The notes beneath the pieces were generated by a model. The model was not told the DNA's origin, searched no databases, and saw nothing but the letters and a program-made list of their open reading frames with translations. DNA of 64,000 nt from Levilactobacillus tangyuanensis (GTDB taxonomy: Bacteria > Bacillota > Bacilli > Lactobacillales > Lactobacillaceae), in the NCBI RefSeq assembly GCF_003946545.1, contig NZ_RHOA01000003.1, positions 186,001 to 250,000 on the forward strand, given 5' to 3'. The position numbers were made by a program, and so were the translations under genes. Of the stretch, positions 25,738 to 35,628 are shown in pieces (position 1 is the first letter of the stretch; the number at the start of each line of letters is the position of its first letter).

Positions 25738-27151
25738 ACCCTTAACGGCTAGCCTGGAACGGGTATTTGGCTATGAAACGTTTCGCCCGGGACAACAGGC
25801 TGCCCTGGAGGCGTTGGAGGCCGGCAATGATAGCCTGGCCATTTTGCCAACCGGTGCCGGTAAGACCTTGATTTATCAGCTTTATGGCTATCGGCATGCG
25901 GGGTGTACGGTGATTGTGTCGCCCCTGCTTTCGTTAATGGCCGATCAGGTTGACCGGATGCGGTTGGGCGGCTTTCGTCGTTCGGCCGCCATTACCTCGC
26001 AGACCAGTTATACCGATCGGCAGACGATCTTAGATCAGTTGGCTGACCTGCAGTTTCTGTTTCTATCACCGGAAATGCTGGCGCAACCCAAGATGTTGAC
26101 GCGGATTAAGCAATTGACGATCAGCCTGTTTGTGGTGGATGAGGCCCATTGCATCGTGCAGTGGGGGCCGGACTTTCGGCCGGAATACTTGCTGTTGGGT
26201 GCCATCAAGGAGCAGCTAGGGAATCCATTGACGCTCATGCTGACGGCGACTGCGGGTCAGGCCACTCGCCAGGAGATTGCCAAGCAATTGCGCAGCCAGC
26301 CCACGATAGTGACGGAATCAGTCAATCGCGCCAATATTTTCCTAGATGTCGATCGGGTAAATGATGAGGCGGATAAGAAGGAACGACTCCAACAATTGGT
26401 GAGTCGGTTACAGGGGCCGGGCGTGATCTACTTTTCCAGCAAACAGTTGGCGACGGACACCGCCGAATGGTTGCAGGCGACTACTGGAGTTCGTGCCGCG
26501 GCCTACCATGCCGGACTGAGCGGTGAGGATCGCTTTAAGATTCAACAGCAGTTCATGTCGGGCGAGCTCGATTTGATCTGTGCGACCAGTGCTTTCGGGA
26601 TGGGGATTGATAAGAATGATATTCGTTATGTCATTCATTATCACCTGCCTGGGGACCTCGAGAGCTATGCCCAGGAGATTGGTCGGGCCGGTCGGGATGG
26701 CCAGCCAAGTGTGGCCATTCTGTTGTATGCCCCGGGCGACGAGCAGTTACCGCTAGCCCTGGGTCAGGCCAACCGGCCCGATGAGGCCGAGATTGCCCAG
26801 TACTATGCCCAGCCAACCAAGTTTGATGATAGCGAGCCCACCGTTCATTTGTTGGCGTTCTATCGGCAACACGGGATTAGTCAGGCGGCGGTGCAACGAC
26901 TGTTCGTTAAACGTGAGCAGGAGAGAAATCGGGCGTTAGCGGGGATGGTTGCCTATGCCCGTGAAGACCATTGTCTACGTCAACGGTGGCTGGCGGCCTT
27001 TGATGAGCAGGCACCGGCCCACACCGAGGATTGCTGTGCCCCTCAAGCGACGCCACTAGATATTGGTCGCTTGGACCTTGGACGGGTTGTCAATTCCGCG
27101 GATAAGGCCACGCCGATGGATTGGCAAACGCAATTGGCCCGGCTTTTTTAA
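25727..27151 (+). CDS. RecQ-family ATP-dependent DNA helicase (short, RecS type)
   Basis: Superfamily 2 3'-5' helicase of 474 residues. Motifs: Q-motif FRPGQQAALEALEAG, Walker A PTGAGKT, DEAH box VVDEAHCIVQWGPDFRPEY, motif III LTATA, IYFSSK, the late-helicase motif SAFGMGIDKNDIRYVIHY and IGRAGRDGQ. A zinc-binding segment with CLRQRW and DCC follows. The HRDC domain of full-length RecQ is absent, as in B. subtilis RecS. Two starts are possible: ATG 25727 (CAGGG eight bases ahead) or GTG 25718; both overlap the end of the YpbB-like gene. It probably acts in recombination or fork repair. Confidence 0.9.
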   Translation: MGNEPLTASLERVFGYETFRPGQQAALEALEAGNDSLAILPTGAGKTLIYQLYGYRHAGCTVIVSPLLSLMADQVDRMRLGGFRRSAAITSQTSYTDRQTILDQLADLQFLFLSPEMLAQPKMLTRIKQLTISLFVVDEAHCIVQWGPDFRPEYLLLGAIKEQLGNPLTLMLTATAGQATRQEIAKQLRSQPTIVTESVNRANIFLDVDRVNDEADKKERLQQLVSRLQGPGVIYFSSKQLATDTAEWLQATTGVRAAAYHAGLSGEDRFKIQQQFMSGELDLICATSAFGMGIDKNDIRYVIHYHLPGDLESYAQEIGRAGRDGQPSVAILLYAPGDEQLPLALGQANRPDEAEIAQYYAQPTKFDDSEPTVHLLAFYRQHGISQAAVQRLFVKREQERNRALAGMVAYAREDHCLRQRWLAAFDEQAPAHTEDCCAPQATPLDIGRLDLGRVVNSADKATPMDWQTQLARLF

Positions 27152-27222
27152 GAAGAATTTAGAGAATTCAAGTTTCTGGTATGGTACAATTACGGGTGAA
27201 AGTTTTTCAGGGAGGTTAGATG

Positions 27223-27822
27223 ATGAGTCAAAAGCAGGACGATCAGAAGTCAAAAGCAAAGGATGCCCATCCGTGGGATCAGTCGTTTGCCGATGACCGC
27301 GATGATCAGGGGAACTTTTCCCGAACCAAGATGCGGCGACAGAACCATGGGAATACCATGGTGACGGTAATCCTGGTGGCCATTATTATTGTGATCGCAG
27401 CAGCTTCGCTGGTCTATGGATTAGCCCGGCAGAGTGCGGTCAATCGACCACAGAACACAGAGAAGGTTGCGGCCAGCTCTTCCAGTTCATCACACAAGAA
27501 GGCGAAGGCCTCGTCAAGCCACAAGAAGGCGACGAAGACCAGTTCGTCAGCAACGAGTACCACGAAAACCAGTTCATCCAAGACTGCTAGCTCAAAGACA
27601 GAGGCTAGCAGCTCTTCTGTTACCACCAACAGTGCTAGTCACGCAAGTAGTCATTCCCAGTCGAGCTCAGCCACGACGAAAAAATATGCCACGGTTGAAT
27701 CTGGACAAGGGGTCTACCGGGTCGCGACTAATGCTGGGATTTCAGTCCAAAAACTATATGAACTTAATGGCATGTCTTCGGGGTCATCACTTTACCCAGG
27801 GCAACGTCTGCGAGTTCGGTAG
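27223..27822 (+). CDS. Membrane-anchored LysM-domain protein (YpbE-like)
   Basis: Small protein of 199 residues: charged cytoplasmic N-terminus, one membrane helix (about residues 45-65, TVILVAIIIVIAAASLVYGL), a low-complexity Ser/Lys/Thr linker (about 80-150) and a C-terminal LysM domain (YRVATNAGISVQKLYELNG to PGQRLRVR) that should bind peptidoglycan. Equivalent to ypbE, which also lies between recQ and cmk in Bacillus. Two ATGs are adjacent, 27220 and 27223; GGAGG at 27211-27215 is better spaced for the second. The linker uses many TCA and AGT codons. Confidence 0.85.
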   Translation: MSQKQDDQKSKAKDAHPWDQSFADDRDDQGNFSRTKMRRQNHGNTMVTVILVAIIIVIAAASLVYGLARQSAVNRPQNTEKVAASSSSSSHKKAKASSSHKKATKTSSSATSTTKTSSSKTASSKTEASSSSVTTNSASHASSHSQSSSATTKKYATVESGQGVYRVATNAGISVQKLYELNGMSSGSSLYPGQRLRVR

Positions 27823-27852
27823 ACTAATAATTTTAGAGGGAGTCTGGATTTC

Positions 27853-28533
27853 ATGGAGAAACAAGGATTACAAGTAGCCATTGATGGTCCTGCCTCGGCC
27901 GGTAAGAGTACGGTTGCTAAGATTGTCGCAACGCGTTTTCACTACATATATTGTGATACCGGGGCCATGTACCGTGCCATTACTTGGAAAGTTTTACAGG
28001 CAGGCGTTGCCTTAGATGATGAGGCCGCGGTTAAGCAATTGTTGGATTCAATTACCATTCGATTTGAGCCGGGCGAACCAACCCAAAAAGTTTTCGTTGA
28101 CCAAACGGATGTCACGTTGGCGATTCGCCAACCGGACGTCACTAATTCCGTTTCTGCCGTCTCGGCCTTACCAGCCGTTCGGCAGGAGTTGACGGCGCGT
28201 CAACGGGATATTGCCGATGCTGGCAAGATCGTCATGGATGGTCGCGACATTGGGTCGACGGTTTTACCAGACGCCGAAGTCAAGATTTTCTTGGTTGCCA
28301 GCGTTGATGAACGGGCCCAACGGCGGCTGAAGGATAACGCGGCTAAGGGGATTGATACCCCACTGGCCACGTTGAAGCATGAGATTGAAGAACGGGACCG
28401 TAAGGACTCCACTCGAAAGGTCTCACCACTAACCCAGGCCGCCGATGCAATTCGGCTAGATACGACCTCAATGTCAATTAATCAGGTCGCCGATAAGATT
28501 GCAGAAATCATTAAAGAAAAAGAATCCCTATAA
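27853..28533 (+). CDS. cmk: Cytidylate kinase
   Basis: (d)CMP kinase of 226 residues that phosphorylates CMP and dCMP with ATP in pyrimidine salvage. P-loop GPASAGKSTVAK near the N-terminus, YCDTGAMYRAITW (CMP-binding), the MDGRDIGSTVLPDA motif and the lid ERDRKDSTRKVSPL are all present. It sits in the conserved cmk-rpsA-der-hup order of Firmicutes. The ATG at 27853 follows GAGGGAG at a slightly long distance. Confidence 0.96.
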   Translation: MEKQGLQVAIDGPASAGKSTVAKIVATRFHYIYCDTGAMYRAITWKVLQAGVALDDEAAVKQLLDSITIRFEPGEPTQKVFVDQTDVTLAIRQPDVTNSVSAVSALPAVRQELTARQRDIADAGKIVMDGRDIGSTVLPDAEVKIFLVASVDERAQRRLKDNAAKGIDTPLATLKHEIEERDRKDSTRKVSPLTQAADAIRLDTTSMSINQVADKIAEIIKEKESL

Positions 28534-28611
28534 TATGGGCTTTTTACTAGCTTTTAGAGAAACAATCGGCTAGAATAATATATAGAGTTGTCGCAAGGAG
28601 GAAAAATTCGC

Positions 28612-29925
28612 ATGAGTGAAAATGGCACGAGTCAAAACAGTGAAAACAATGAATTATTAGATGCTTTAAACAGCATCGATAACGTTAAAGTCGGTGACGT
28701 TGTTAAGGGTGAAATCTTAACGATCGATGACGACCAACAAGCAATCGTCGGTATTGCTGATACTGGTATTGAAGGGGTTGTTCCAAAGAAGGAACTTTCC
28801 ACTAAACCAGTTGACGATATTAACTCTGTAATTAAAGTCGGGGACGTTTTAGACCTCGTCGTTATTTCTCGGATCGGTACTGACAAGGAAGGCGGTAGCT
28901 ACTTACTGTCTCAACGTCGTTTGGAAGCCCGTAAGGTTTGGGACGACATCCAAAAGGAATTTGAAGCTGGCCACACATTAACTGCGCCTGTTACCCAAGT
29001 TGTTAAGGGTGGTTTGGTTGTTGATGCTGGTGTCCGTGGGTTCGTTCCTGCATCCATGGTTTCCGACCACTTCGTTGAAGATCTCGCCCAGTTCAAGGGC
29101 CAGACGCTTGAATTCAAGATCGTCGAAATCGAACCTAGCGAAAACCGGTTGATCTTATCTCACCGGGCAATCGTTGAAAAGGAACGCGCTGCACAAAAAG
29201 AAGAAATCATGGCTAAGTTAACTGCCGGCGACGTTGTCGATGGTAAAGTTGCTCGTCTGACTAGCTTCGGTGCATTCGTTGACCTTGGCGGTGTTGATGG
29301 TTTGGTCCACGTTTCAGAAATCGCCTTCGAACGGGTTGAAAAGCCTAGCGATGTCTTGAAGGTTGGCCAAGACGTTAAGGTTAAGGTCTTATCAGTAGAC
29401 CCAGACCGCGACCGGATTTCCCTTTCCATCAAGCAAACCTTACCAGAACCTTGGGACGGTATTGAAGACAAAGCCCCTCAAGGCAGTGTCTTAGATGGTA
29501 CTGTTAAGCGTTTGACTAGCTTTGGGGCCTTCGTTGAAGTGTTCCCTGGCGTTGAAGGCTTGGTTCACATTTCCCAAATTTCTCACCAACACATCGCAAC
29601 GCCTGCTGACGTTTTGAAGGTTGGTCAAGAAATCAAGGTTAAGGTCTTAGATGTTCGTCCAGACGATCACCGTTTGGCATTGTCCATCAAGGCTCTTGAA
29701 GAAAAGCCACAATCTGCTGATGAAGGTTCTGAAGACCGGAGCAGCAATAACAACAACCGTAGCCGGAGCAACAACAACGGTGGCAACAACAACCGTCGTC
29801 GTAGCAACCGGAACTCTGCTGAAACTTCAACGGCTAACGCCCCAGAAGAAAGCACTGGTTTCTCCTTAGGCGATCTGATTGGTGATAGCCTTAAGAAGGA
29901 TATGGAAGATAACGAAAACAACTAA
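28612..29925 (+). CDS. rpsA: 30S ribosomal protein S1 homologue (four S1 domains)
   Basis: S1-type RNA-binding protein of 437 residues with four S1 repeats (about 18-88, 105-170, 192-262, 280-350). The last two carry the classic motifs GAFVDLGGVDGLVHVSEI and GAFVEVFPGVEGLVHISQI. Low-G+C bacteria lack a true six-domain S1, so the precise translational role is less certain. The tail (about 365-415) is a low-complexity Asn/Arg/Ser region, then a short acidic end. The ATG at 28612 follows AAGGAGG; an in-frame start at 28588 precedes that site. Codon use is strongly biased to preferred codons, as in highly expressed genes. A terminator follows. Confidence 0.93.
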   Translation: MSENGTSQNSENNELLDALNSIDNVKVGDVVKGEILTIDDDQQAIVGIADTGIEGVVPKKELSTKPVDDINSVIKVGDVLDLVVISRIGTDKEGGSYLLSQRRLEARKVWDDIQKEFEAGHTLTAPVTQVVKGGLVVDAGVRGFVPASMVSDHFVEDLAQFKGQTLEFKIVEIEPSENRLILSHRAIVEKERAAQKEEIMAKLTAGDVVDGKVARLTSFGAFVDLGGVDGLVHVSEIAFERVEKPSDVLKVGQDVKVKVLSVDPDRDRISLSIKQTLPEPWDGIEDKAPQGSVLDGTVKRLTSFGAFVEVFPGVEGLVHISQISHQHIATPADVLKVGQEIKVKVLDVRPDDHRLALSIKALEEKPQSADEGSEDRSSNNNNRSRSNNNGGNNNRRRSNRNSAETSTANAPEESTGFSLGDLIGDSLKKDMEDNENN

Positions 29926-29943
29926 TACGTTTGGTTGAGAATT

Positions 29944-29986
29944 GGGTCTAGAGCGGAACTTTGTTGGTTTCGTTCTGGACCCTTTT
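29944..29986 (+). terminator. Terminator after rpsA
   Basis: GGGTCTAGAGCGGAA pairs with TTTCGTTCTGGACCC through several G-T pairs, followed by TTTT. Confidence 0.8.
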
Positions 29987-30022
29987 CATGTCAAACGAGA
30001 ATGATTTAAAGGAGGGATTGTC

Positions 30023-31330
30023 GTGGCATTTCCAGTAGTTGCCATTGTTGGTCGGCCTAACGTAGGCAAATCAACGTTGTTCAACCGGATCGCCGGTGAA
30101 CGGATCTCTATCGTAGAGGATACCCCCGGGGTTACGCGTGACCGGATTTATACCCGCGCGGAATGGTTGGGAACTGAGTTTCGGATGATTGATACCGGGG
30201 GAATTGACCTCGGTGATGAACCGTTCTTAACGCAGATTACCCAGCAAGCAGAAATTGCGATTGAAGAAGCGGATGTCATTGTCTTCATTGCCAGCGCACC
30301 AGAAGGCGTGACGGATGCTGATGAAAAAGTGGCCAAGATTTTATATCGGGCGGATAAGCCCGTTCTCTTGGCCGTTAACAAGGCCGATAATCCTGAGACA
30401 CGGGAATCCATTTATGATTTCTACTCACTTGGATTTGGCGAACCGTACCCGGTTTCCGGGGCCCATGGTTTAGGGCTTGGGGACTTGTTAGATGCCGTTG
30501 TAAAGGAGTTCCCAGAAAAGGAAGCCGGTCCTAAGGATGATTCGATTCGTTTCAGCCTAATCGGTCGGCCTAACGTGGGGAAGTCATCGCTTGTTAACGC
30601 GATGTTGGGTGAAGATCGCGTGATCGTTTCCAACATTGCCGGGACGACCCGTGACGCGATTGACACCAAATTTACCGCGGATGACACGAAGTTTACGATG
30701 GTCGACACGGCCGGAATTCGTAAACGGGGGAAGGTCTACGAAAACACGGAGCGTTACAGTGTGATGCGGGCCATGCGGGCCATTGACGACTCCGACGTTG
30801 TCTTGATGGTATTGAATGCCGAAGAGGGCATCCGGGAACAAGATAAACGAGTCGCCGGTTACGCCCATGAGGCTGGTCGCGGGATTATCATCCTGGTTAA
30901 CAAGTGGGATACCCTGAAAAAGGATAACCATACGTTAACTGACTTTCAAAACCTCATTCGCATTGAGTTCCAATACCTGAGCTATGCACCGATTGTCTTC
31001 GTTTCGGCGAAGACTGGTCAACGGTTGGACCAACTACCAGCGATGATCGAACGGGTGGCTAAGAACCATAACCAACGGGTACAATCAGCGACGCTGAACG
31101 ATGTGATTATGGATGCCATCGCCCTGAACCCAACGCCTTCCGACAACGGTAAGCGGCTGCGGGTTTACTACGCGACTCAGGTGGCCGTGGCGCCACCAAC
31201 CTTCGTGGTCTTCGTGAATGACCCGAAGATGATGCACTTCTCTTACGAGCGATTCTTGGAAAATCAGATCCGGGAACACTTCGATTTCGAAGGGACACCA
31301 ATCCACCTGATCGAACGGGCACGAAAGTAG
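30023..31330 (+). CDS. der: Ribosome biogenesis GTPase Der (EngA)
   Basis: Essential double-GTPase for 50S assembly, 435 residues. G domain 1 has [12 protein letters not shown] (about residue 10), [13 protein letters not shown] and NKAD. G domain 2 has [12 protein letters not shown] (about 182), [20 protein letters not shown] and NKWD. A C-terminal KH-like domain (about 355-435) follows. The GTG at 30023 follows AAAGGAGGG. Its place between rpsA and hup is conserved in Firmicutes. Confidence 0.97.
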   Translation: MAFPVVAIVGRPNVGKSTLFNRIAGERISIVEDTPGVTRDRIYTRAEWLGTEFRMIDTGGIDLGDEPFLTQITQQAEIAIEEADVIVFIASAPEGVTDADEKVAKILYRADKPVLLAVNKADNPETRESIYDFYSLGFGEPYPVSGAHGLGLGDLLDAVVKEFPEKEAGPKDDSIRFSLIGRPNVGKSSLVNAMLGEDRVIVSNIAGTTRDAIDTKFTADDTKFTMVDTAGIRKRGKVYENTERYSVMRAMRAIDDSDVVLMVLNAEEGIREQDKRVAGYAHEAGRGIIILVNKWDTLKKDNHTLTDFQNLIRIEFQYLSYAPIVFVSAKTGQRLDQLPAMIERVAKNHNQRVQSATLNDVIMDAIALNPTPSDNGKRLRVYYATQVAVAPPTFVVFVNDPKMMHFSYERFLENQIREHFDFEGTPIHLIERARK

Positions 31331-31428
31331 TCGAATCGGCGGCGGGAAGGGTTTTAACAGGATTTTAACGATTTTTCAGTAAAAATGAGAATTTTGAGCT
31401 GTTAATTAGTAAAAAATGCCGTTATCCC

Positions 31429-31457
31429 TTGTCATATAAGGCTTCCTGTGCTATCTT
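31429..31457 (+). promoter_or_regulatory. hup promoter
   Basis: -35 TTGTCA (31429-31434), 17-base spacer, -10 TATCTT (31452-31457) with TGC before it (extended -10). The 31331-31569 gap otherwise holds an AT-rich leader of about 100 bases and no clear der terminator. Confidence 0.75.
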
Positions 31458-31569
31458 TGATAAAGAAATGATGCGGCTGACCGTATTTGTTTCATCATTT
31501 TTGGACCACTCAAAAATGACCACTAGATGTTCATTCATCTAAGCTTCTATTCAGGAGGTGAATTCACAC

Positions 31570-31845
31570 ATGGCAAACAAAGCACAATTGGTTAGCGATG
31601 TTGCAACTGCAACTGGCTTAACTAAAAAGGACGCAACGGCTGCTGTAGACGCAGTCTTCGATTCTGTCCAAGCAACGTTAGCAAAAGGCGAAAAGGTTCA
31701 ATTGATCGGCTTTGGTAACTTTGAAGTTCGTGAACGTGCAGCTCGTAAGGGCCGTAACCCACAAACTGGACAAGAAATCCAAATTCCTGCAAGCAAGGTA
31801 CCTGCATTCAAGCCAGGTAAAGCTTTAAAGGATGCTGTTAAGTAA
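31570..31845 (+). CDS. hup: HU-type nucleoid DNA-binding protein
   Basis: Histone-like protein HU, 91 residues, which bends and compacts DNA as a homodimer. [20 protein letters not shown] opens the helical base, and the beta-arm signature is [21 protein letters not shown], with the conserved Pro in the arm tip (NPQTG) that intercalates DNA. The ATG at 31570 follows AGGAGG at 31553; an in-frame ATG at 31558 overlaps the binding site. Highly biased codon use. Own promoter and terminator. Confidence 0.97.
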   Translation: MANKAQLVSDVATATGLTKKDATAAVDAVFDSVQATLAKGEKVQLIGFGNFEVRERAARKGRNPQTGQEIQIPASKVPAFKPGKALKDAVK

Positions 31846-31874
31846 TTAAAATTAATTATTTAACCGTTGAAAGG

Positions 31875-31904
31875 CCAGTCCGGTCCTTACTGGGCTGGTT
31901 TTTT
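31875..31904 (+). terminator. Terminator after hup
   Basis: CCAGTCC pairs with GGGCTGG (one G-T pair), followed by six T. Confidence 0.85.
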
Positions 31905-31958
31905 AATACGCTAAAATTAAATGATAAAAAGACATTTAAAAAGTAATGGAGGCGGGTC

Positions 31959-33218
31959 ATGAGCTACGCACAATCAGCATTAGACCAATTGGAAAAAGGG
32001 CAACTCGAGGATTTTAAGAAGCAGTATGCCTTATCACTGCGACACGATGACGACGATACCCTGTTTAGTCTGGCAGAAGAGCTCTACTCCCTAGGCTTCT
32101 TGAACCAATCTCGGCGAATTTATGAAAAGTTGCTTACAAAGTATCCCGACGAAGACGAGCTGCGAACTAATTTGGCCGATATCGCCATCGATGAGGATAA
32201 AAACGACGAGGCCTTAGACTACCTGAATCAGGTTAAACCGGACTCCCCAGCGTACGTGGAATCCTTGCTGGTGGCGGCCGATCTATATCAGACCCAGGAA
32301 CTATTCGAGGTTAGCGAACAGAAGCTGCTGACGGCCAAGGAATTGGCTCCAGATGAACCGGTGATTACCTTTGCTCTGGCGGAATTGTATTTCACGATGC
32401 GTGAGTTCCAGAAGGCCATTCCGCTGTATCTCGATCTGATTATGGCGGGAACGACGACGCTGTCGCAAGTGAATATCGTTGAACGACTTGGGGTGGCCTA
32501 CGCCAACGCTGGGCGCTTCGAACAGGCGATCGGATACTTGAAACAGATTCATTCCGGTGAAATGACGCCGGACGTCAAATTTGAAACGGCCTTCACTTAC
32601 CTGCAATTAAAGGACCGGGTGTCCGCCATCCGGCTGTTCGAGGAGTTAAAAGATACCGATTCTCATTACACGTCGTTATATCCTTATCTGGGCCAGGCCT
32701 TGGAGGAAGAGAACCGGCTTCCAGAGGCGTTGACGACGTTGCAGGAGGGCTTGGGTGTTGACCAGTATAACGAGAAGCTCTGGCTGCAGGCGGCTCATGT
32801 GGCCACTAAATTGGACGATGAGAAGCTGGCAGAGTCCTACCTGGAACACGGCCATGAGCTTGATGGGGACGACTTGAACGCCGTCATTCAACTAAGCAAT
32901 CTCTATGTTAAGCAGGAACGGTGGGCGGACAACGCCACGCTGGTTCAGCCATACGTTAAGAATGACGATGCCGATCCGCAATTGTATTGGAATCTGGCCG
33001 TTACGGCGGAACACCAAGAAGATTTCGACTTAGCCCGCAAGTATTACGATGCTGCGCAACCATTCTTCATGGACCAGGCAGATTTCTTACAGTCGGCCAT
33101 TTACTTCTATCGTGAGGAAGGGGCCACGGACCAGGTGGTCAAGCTTTTGCAGGCCTATTTGCAGGTCGTGCCAGATGATACCGAGATGGCGCTCATGCTG
33201 GAAGGCTATCAGGAATAA
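31959..33218 (+). CDS. Tetratricopeptide-repeat protein (YpiA-like)
   Basis: TPR-repeat scaffold of 419 residues with no signal peptide, hence cytoplasmic. Helical repeats of about 34 residues run almost end to end, for example YSLGFLNQSRRIYEKLLTKYP, AYANAGRFEQAIGYLKQI and LARKYYDAAQPF. The protein is acidic. Homologues (YpiA) occur near the hup region in Firmicutes; the partner is unknown. The ATG at 31959 follows GGAGGCGGG. A terminator at 33229 closes it. Confidence 0.87.
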   Translation: MSYAQSALDQLEKGQLEDFKKQYALSLRHDDDDTLFSLAEELYSLGFLNQSRRIYEKLLTKYPDEDELRTNLADIAIDEDKNDEALDYLNQVKPDSPAYVESLLVAADLYQTQELFEVSEQKLLTAKELAPDEPVITFALAELYFTMREFQKAIPLYLDLIMAGTTTLSQVNIVERLGVAYANAGRFEQAIGYLKQIHSGEMTPDVKFETAFTYLQLKDRVSAIRLFEELKDTDSHYTSLYPYLGQALEEENRLPEALTTLQEGLGVDQYNEKLWLQAAHVATKLDDEKLAESYLEHGHELDGDDLNAVIQLSNLYVKQERWADNATLVQPYVKNDDADPQLYWNLAVTAEHQEDFDLARKYYDAAQPFFMDQADFLQSAIYFYREEGATDQVVKLLQAYLQVVPDDTEMALMLEGYQE

Positions 33219-33228
33219 ACGAGTGCTC

Positions 33229-33259
33229 AAGGTGACTTCTTAATTGGAGTTGCCTTTTT
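33229..33259 (+). terminator. Terminator after the TPR gene
   Basis: AAGGTGACTTC pairs with GGAGTTGCCTT (three G-T pairs), followed by a T run. Confidence 0.75.
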
Positions 33260-33296
33260 AGTTACGACACAAATATTACTTTAACTTATCCCCAAT

Positions 33297-33326
33297 AAAT
33301 AAAGCAACCGCAAAAACCGCGGTTGC
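33297..33326 (-). terminator. Terminator of the yitT-like gene (minus strand)
   Basis: Perfect 8-bp stem GCAACCGC/GCGGTTGC. On the minus strand it is followed by a T-rich tail. Confidence 0.75.
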
Positions 33327-33337
33327 CAGCCCAAAAC

Positions 33338-34231
33338 TCAATGTCGGAAGCGACTGAACCAATTCTTTTGTGGTACTTCAAAACTAAAGCCTTCGCCTAA
33401 AGCTTCATTCACGTTTATCACGGAAACAAACGCGCGGGGATCGTTGCGCTGAATAATTTGTCGTAAGCGATGGAGCTCACTCGGAGCGACCACCACATAA
33501 ATCATTTGCCGTTGCTGATGAGAGTAGCCACCTTCACCATGAATGAGACTCACACCACGCTGAAGTTCATCCATAATCTCATCCGTAATGGCCTGGTGTT
33601 GATCGGAAATCACGATGACCCCGCGAGCGGCATAGGCGCCTTCCTGGGTGAAGTTCACGATTCTGGCGAAGACGTAGGAGTAAATCAGGGTGTAGGCCAT
33701 GTGTTGAATATCGATGTAAACCAAGGAGAACATCAGAACAATCACGTCTAACCATAATAGCGTTCGCCCCATGGGAACCCCGCGGAAACGCTCAAATATC
33801 CGGGCAATAATGTCGGTCCCGCCGGTCGTCCCACCATAGCGGTAAAGCAATCCGGAGCCAAAGCCGCCAATAATGCCGGCGCCTAAGGCCGACAAGAGCA
33901 AATCACCATGGAGCTCAATGTGGATGGGCACTCGTTGCCAGACCCACAGAAACAGGGACAACATGAACGTCCCATAAATAGTATAGATCAGGGATTGTCG
34001 CCCCAGATAACGCCAACCGATTAGAATCAGGGGAACGTTAATGATAATGGTCGAGTAGGCCGGATCGATATGAAAGAGTGCCCGAAAAATCAAGGTAATC
34101 CCGGAAACCCCGCCATCCGCCAAATGATTGGCAATGTTGAAAAATACCAGGCCAAAACCAAACATGGCACAACCAATGCCAATCATGATTAGGTCAATTA
34201 ACCGAATTGATTCATCCTTACTCGTACTCAT
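33338..34231 (-). CDS. YitT family membrane protein
   Basis: Membrane protein of 297 residues with five or six N-terminal hydrophobic helices (DUF161/YitT region, including GGVSGITLI and GGTTGGTDIIARIF) and a soluble C-terminal DUF2179 domain (YVVVAPSELHRLRQIIQRNDPRAF). The family is widespread in Firmicutes and has no firmly established substrate. The start at 34231 (minus strand ATG) has GAGGAG just upstream; the frame is open further back but without a binding site. Transcribed against its neighbours, with its own terminator. Confidence 0.87.
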   Translation of the reverse strand: MSTSKDESIRLIDLIMIGIGCAMFGFGLVFFNIANHLADGGVSGITLIFRALFHIDPAYSTIIINVPLILIGWRYLGRQSLIYTIYGTFMLSLFLWVWQRVPIHIELHGDLLLSALGAGIIGGFGSGLLYRYGGTTGGTDIIARIFERFRGVPMGRTLLWLDVIVLMFSLVYIDIQHMAYTLIYSYVFARIVNFTQEGAYAARGVIVISDQHQAITDEIMDELQRGVSLIHGEGGYSHQQRQMIYVVVAPSELHRLRQIIQRNDPRAFVSVINVNEALGEGFSFEVPQKNWFSRFRH

Positions 34232-34403
34232 CCAATCTACTCCTCGCCGAAAACGTTTACTACCTTTTATCATAGCACAGGCCGTCTGAGAACGGGCAGA
34301 AACCCATGGAACCAATTCGGGGTTTCAATTCAATTCTGACAATGAATCTGTTAGACTGACATAGGGAACCACAACAGAAATTGCTGGTAGAAGGGTGAAT
34401 AAT

Positions 34404-35594
34404 TTGAAACTAGAACACTTACCACAAGAATTTGAACTGGCGCGACCAGTTCTACAAACCATTGAAGCTGCCGGCTACGAGGCGTACTTTGTCGGGGGAA
34501 GCGTTCGTGATACCATCCTGGGGAAATCCATTCATGACGTTGATATTGCCACTAGCGCCTACCCAGAAGAGGTCAAGCGGCTATTCAAGCGGACCGTTGA
34601 CACGGGAATCGAACACGGGACGGTCATGATCCTGGACCACGGAACCGGCTATGAAACGACCACCTTCCGGTCAGAATCAACCTATACCGATTACCGGCGA
34701 CCCGATCAGGTCACCTTTGTTCGGTCATTGGCTGAAGATCTCAAGCGACGGGATTTTACCATTAATGCCCTAGCAATGAAGGAAAATGGGGAAGTCATCG
34801 ACCTGTTCGATGGCCTGGCCGATTTGGCCGCCAAGCAACTCCGTGCCGTGGGTGATCCGGAGCAGCGTTTCCATGAAGATGCGTTACGAATGATGCGGGC
34901 CGTGCGCTTTGCCAGTCAGCTCGACTTTACCATCGTTCCGGAAACTCTGGAGGCCATCGCCGATCATGCGTCGCTTCTCGAGAAGATTGCGGTGGAACGC
35001 ACGCAGGTGGAATTGTTAAAACTCTTACAGGGACAGGCACCCAAGCGTGGCCTGGCGGCATTCATGACGACCGGTCTCTGGCAATACTGTCCAGAGTTTG
35101 TCGGTCACCGGGCCTCACTGAAGGACCTGAGTGAACGACTAGAGGCCGGCCTATCTTCCGAAACGGCGGCCTGGACCTTGCTGACCACCCAATTCAGCCT
35201 GGCAACGAGTCAAATCGGGACCTTCTTGAAGGCCTGGAAGACAGCCAACCAAATGATCACCGACGTTCAGGCAACCACCACGGCTGCCCGGTTACTTTTA
35301 GAACGTGATTTACTGGCCTGGGAAGTCTACCAGTGTGGCGCTGATCGTTTGGCCATTGCCAATGAGGTGGCCGTTATTTTAGGCGCCGCCGATCGGGAAC
35401 CACTTTTAGCCACGCAATGGACAGAATTGCCCATCCATTCGAAGAAAGAATTAGCCGTCACCGGCCGTGATCTGATGCAGGCCGGCGTGCAGCCAGGACC
35501 ACAACTGGGGGCAGACCTGAAAACTTTGGAACAGCAAGTGGTTCGTGGGGAATTGCCGAATGACGCCCCTACGCTAATTGCAGCAATTCAGTAA
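34404..35594 (+). CDS. cca: CCA tRNA nucleotidyltransferase
   Basis: Class II CCA-adding enzyme of about 396 residues that builds or repairs the tRNA 3' CCA end. The head domain has VGGSVRDTILG and the catalytic DVDIATSAYPEE, followed by the DYRRPDQVTFV and RRDFTINALAM motifs and the EDALRMMRAVRFASQLDF motif that selects CTP or ATP. The start is uncertain: TTG 34404 is eight bases after AGAAGGG and gives MKLEHLPQEF; GTG 34395 is possible but overlaps that site. It leads the run cca-ABC-F-thyA-folA. Confidence 0.93.
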   Translation: MKLEHLPQEFELARPVLQTIEAAGYEAYFVGGSVRDTILGKSIHDVDIATSAYPEEVKRLFKRTVDTGIEHGTVMILDHGTGYETTTFRSESTYTDYRRPDQVTFVRSLAEDLKRRDFTINALAMKENGEVIDLFDGLADLAAKQLRAVGDPEQRFHEDALRMMRAVRFASQLDFTIVPETLEAIADHASLLEKIAVERTQVELLKLLQGQAPKRGLAAFMTTGLWQYCPEFVGHRASLKDLSERLEAGLSSETAAWTLLTTQFSLATSQIGTFLKAWKTANQMITDVQATTTAARLLLERDLLAWEVYQCGADRLAIANEVAVILGAADREPLLATQWTELPIHSKKELAVTGRDLMQAGVQPGPQLGADLKTLEQQVVRGELPNDAPTLIAAIQ

Positions 35595-35628
35595 TCTATA
35601 GATTGATAGAGAAGAAAGTGAAGAGATT

